DNA of 6,931 nucleotides from Alphaproteobacteria bacterium (GTDB lineage Bacteria > Pseudomonadota > Alphaproteobacteria > UBA6615): NCBI GenBank assembly GCA_013003285.1, contig JABDJY010000013.1:1-6931 (forward strand). Reading direction: 5' to 3'. Both the position numbers and the translations under genes were made by a program. Shown here piece after piece: positions 6,531 through 6,931 of this stretch. The first letter of the stretch is position 1. Each line of letters starts with the position of its first letter. Below the pieces are notes generated by a model. That model was not told the DNA's origin. It did not search any database and was given only the letters and a program-made list of their open reading frames with translations.

Positions 6531-6785
6531 CACAAAAACCAGTTGATCGCAGCGGTTCTGTCGGAGGTCGAAGCGATCGCAGATGAAGAGCACGCACTCT
6601 CTACCGAGGACCGATTAAACCGAGAAGCCGAGTTGTCGACAAAAATTCTCGATGCTGAACGGGCCGAAGAGGCGATCATCGAAACCATGGAAATCCACGG
6701 CGCCAATATTATTAGGCGCGCCGACGCAGACCCGAGGGCGATTCTTGGGCTGTCGTCCGACTTGCCAGCACCACAACACAGATAG
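6492..6785 (+). CDS. Glu-rich coiled-coil ORF, probably 5'-truncated; weak likeness to a phage capsid scaffold segment
   Basis: The open frame runs from GTG 6492 (ATG 6498) to TAG 6785, but the first 15 codons lie opposite the histidine kinase and there is no ribosome site, so the native N-terminus is probably lost and the believable part begins near 6537. That part (about 83 residues) is acidic and helical: VLSEVEAIADEEHALSTEDR, then NREAELSTKILDAERAEEAI. It ends with a Pro-rich tail (SSDLPAPQHR). The spacing of Leu/Ala with Glu/Arg resembles the N-terminal scaffolding (delta) segment of HK97-type capsid proteins, typically a ~LTAEE-x-x-x-x-x-x-LxAEI pattern, but no capsid core follows. It uses more TTA, CGA, AGA and ACA codons than the genes to the left, which suggests a different origin. 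Its stop overlaps the ribosome site of the next gene, so the two are translationally close. Confidence 0.5.
   Translation: MPMRTSSSVTAWLHKNQLIAAVLSEVEAIADEEHALSTEDRLNREAELSTKILDAERAEEAIIETMEIHGANIIRRADADPRAILGLSSDLPAPQHR
6515..6545. other. Junction where the kinase gene is cut and unrelated DNA begins
   Basis: To the left, the minus strand reads as histidine kinase up to about 6523. To the right, from about 6537, the plus strand reads as a different protein (NQLIAAVLSEVEAIADEE). The two reading regions meet within about 30 bases. No terminal inverted repeat, target duplication or tRNA end is visible at the point. It may be an insertion or deletion breakpoint or a contig-joining error. Confidence 0.6.
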
Positions 6786-6789
6786 GAGG
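6784..6789 (+). promoter_or_regulatory. Consensus ribosome binding site AGGAGG
   Basis: A perfect AGGAGG lies five bases before ATG 6795 and overlaps the stop codon of the preceding ORF. It is the strongest ribosome site in the window and the best evidence that the plus strand, not the long minus-strand frame, is coding at this end. Confidence 0.75.
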
Positions 6790-6794
6790 CCGAC

Positions 6795-6931
6795 ATGGCA
6801 ATCAAAAGCCAACTCAACGAAAATGCTGAGCGGAAACGCGCGACCGAGATTGTGCGGTACGCGACGACAAAGGGGGAGCCGGCGGCGTCGGCGGACCTGA
6901 TCGCCAGCAACTTGCCTATTGCTATCGCGAA
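6795..6931 (+). CDS. Start of an unidentified gene, cut by the window end; possibly phage-related
   Basis: The first 45 codons are visible: MAIKSQLNENAERKRATEIV, then RYATTKGEPAASADLIASNL and PIAIA, still open at the window edge. The start is well fixed by AGGAGG five bases upstream. The arrangement ER-x-R-x-x-x-I, a KG turn, A-x-x-LI and P-x-A resembles a helical segment often found at the C-terminus of phage head proteases of the S49/ClpP type or in small adjoining phage proteins. This is recollection of a pattern, not a firm match, and a host gene is possible. It follows the Glu-rich ORF directly and is likely in the same operon. Confidence 0.55.
   Translation, partial: MAIKSQLNENAERKRATEIVRYATTKGEPAASADLIASNLPIAIA

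Noticed and set aside
6524..6910. N-terminal 129 residues of the long minus-strand kinase frame as real protein
   Set aside because: The stretch has 29 Ser and a single Glu, no known domain, and lies exactly antisense to a Glu-rich ORF and to a gene with a perfect ribosome site; it is best read as an antisense shadow.

Overview
The window looks like chromosomal DNA of a Gram-negative proteobacterium, most likely an alphaproteobacterium. The reasons are a moderately high GC content with G/C-rich third codon positions, a TRAP transporter, exported proteins with ordinary Sec signal peptides, and a hybrid histidine kinase of the type common in that class. This is inference from style; no marker gene is present.

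Layout. Positions 1-1696 (+) hold the end of a TRAP transporter small permease (DctQ type) and a complete large permease (DctM type), evidently one operon; the substrate-binding protein is not in the window. Positions 1897-3299 (+) hold two tandem paralogues of a secreted protein with an HEFEH (HEXXH) zinc-protease-like motif and four shared cysteines. Positions 3336-4942 (-) hold a small three-helix membrane protein, possibly SemiSWEET/PQ-loop-like, and an exported App1-type (DUF2183) HAD phosphatase. Positions 4977-5045 (+) carry a short unannotated remnant: the last 22 codons and stop of a further copy of the HEXXH gene, 61 of 69 bases identical to the end of the second paralogue. The two minus-strand genes therefore lie between two copies of the same gene end. 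Positions 5095 to about 6530 (-) hold a CheY-like response regulator overlapping by 14 bases the end of a hybrid histidine kinase.

The kinase is broken. Its ATPase and receiver domains are intact in outline, but the sequence upstream of about 6530 stops looking like a kinase and instead encodes, on the opposite strand, two different genes: a Glu-rich coiled-coil ORF ending at 6785 and a gene starting at 6795 behind a perfect AGGAGG. These two recall phage head-gene segments, though weakly. The phospho-accepting histidine is absent from the kinase. The right end is therefore either a genuine insertion or rearrangement junction or an assembly chimera.

Functional links. The TRAP genes form one unit, the tandem HEXXH genes form another, and the kinase and regulator form a two-component pair that has probably lost its input half. 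Nothing in the sequence ties these units into one pathway. The most unusual items are the HEXXH gene family with its leftover third copy, and the kinase/foreign-DNA junction.
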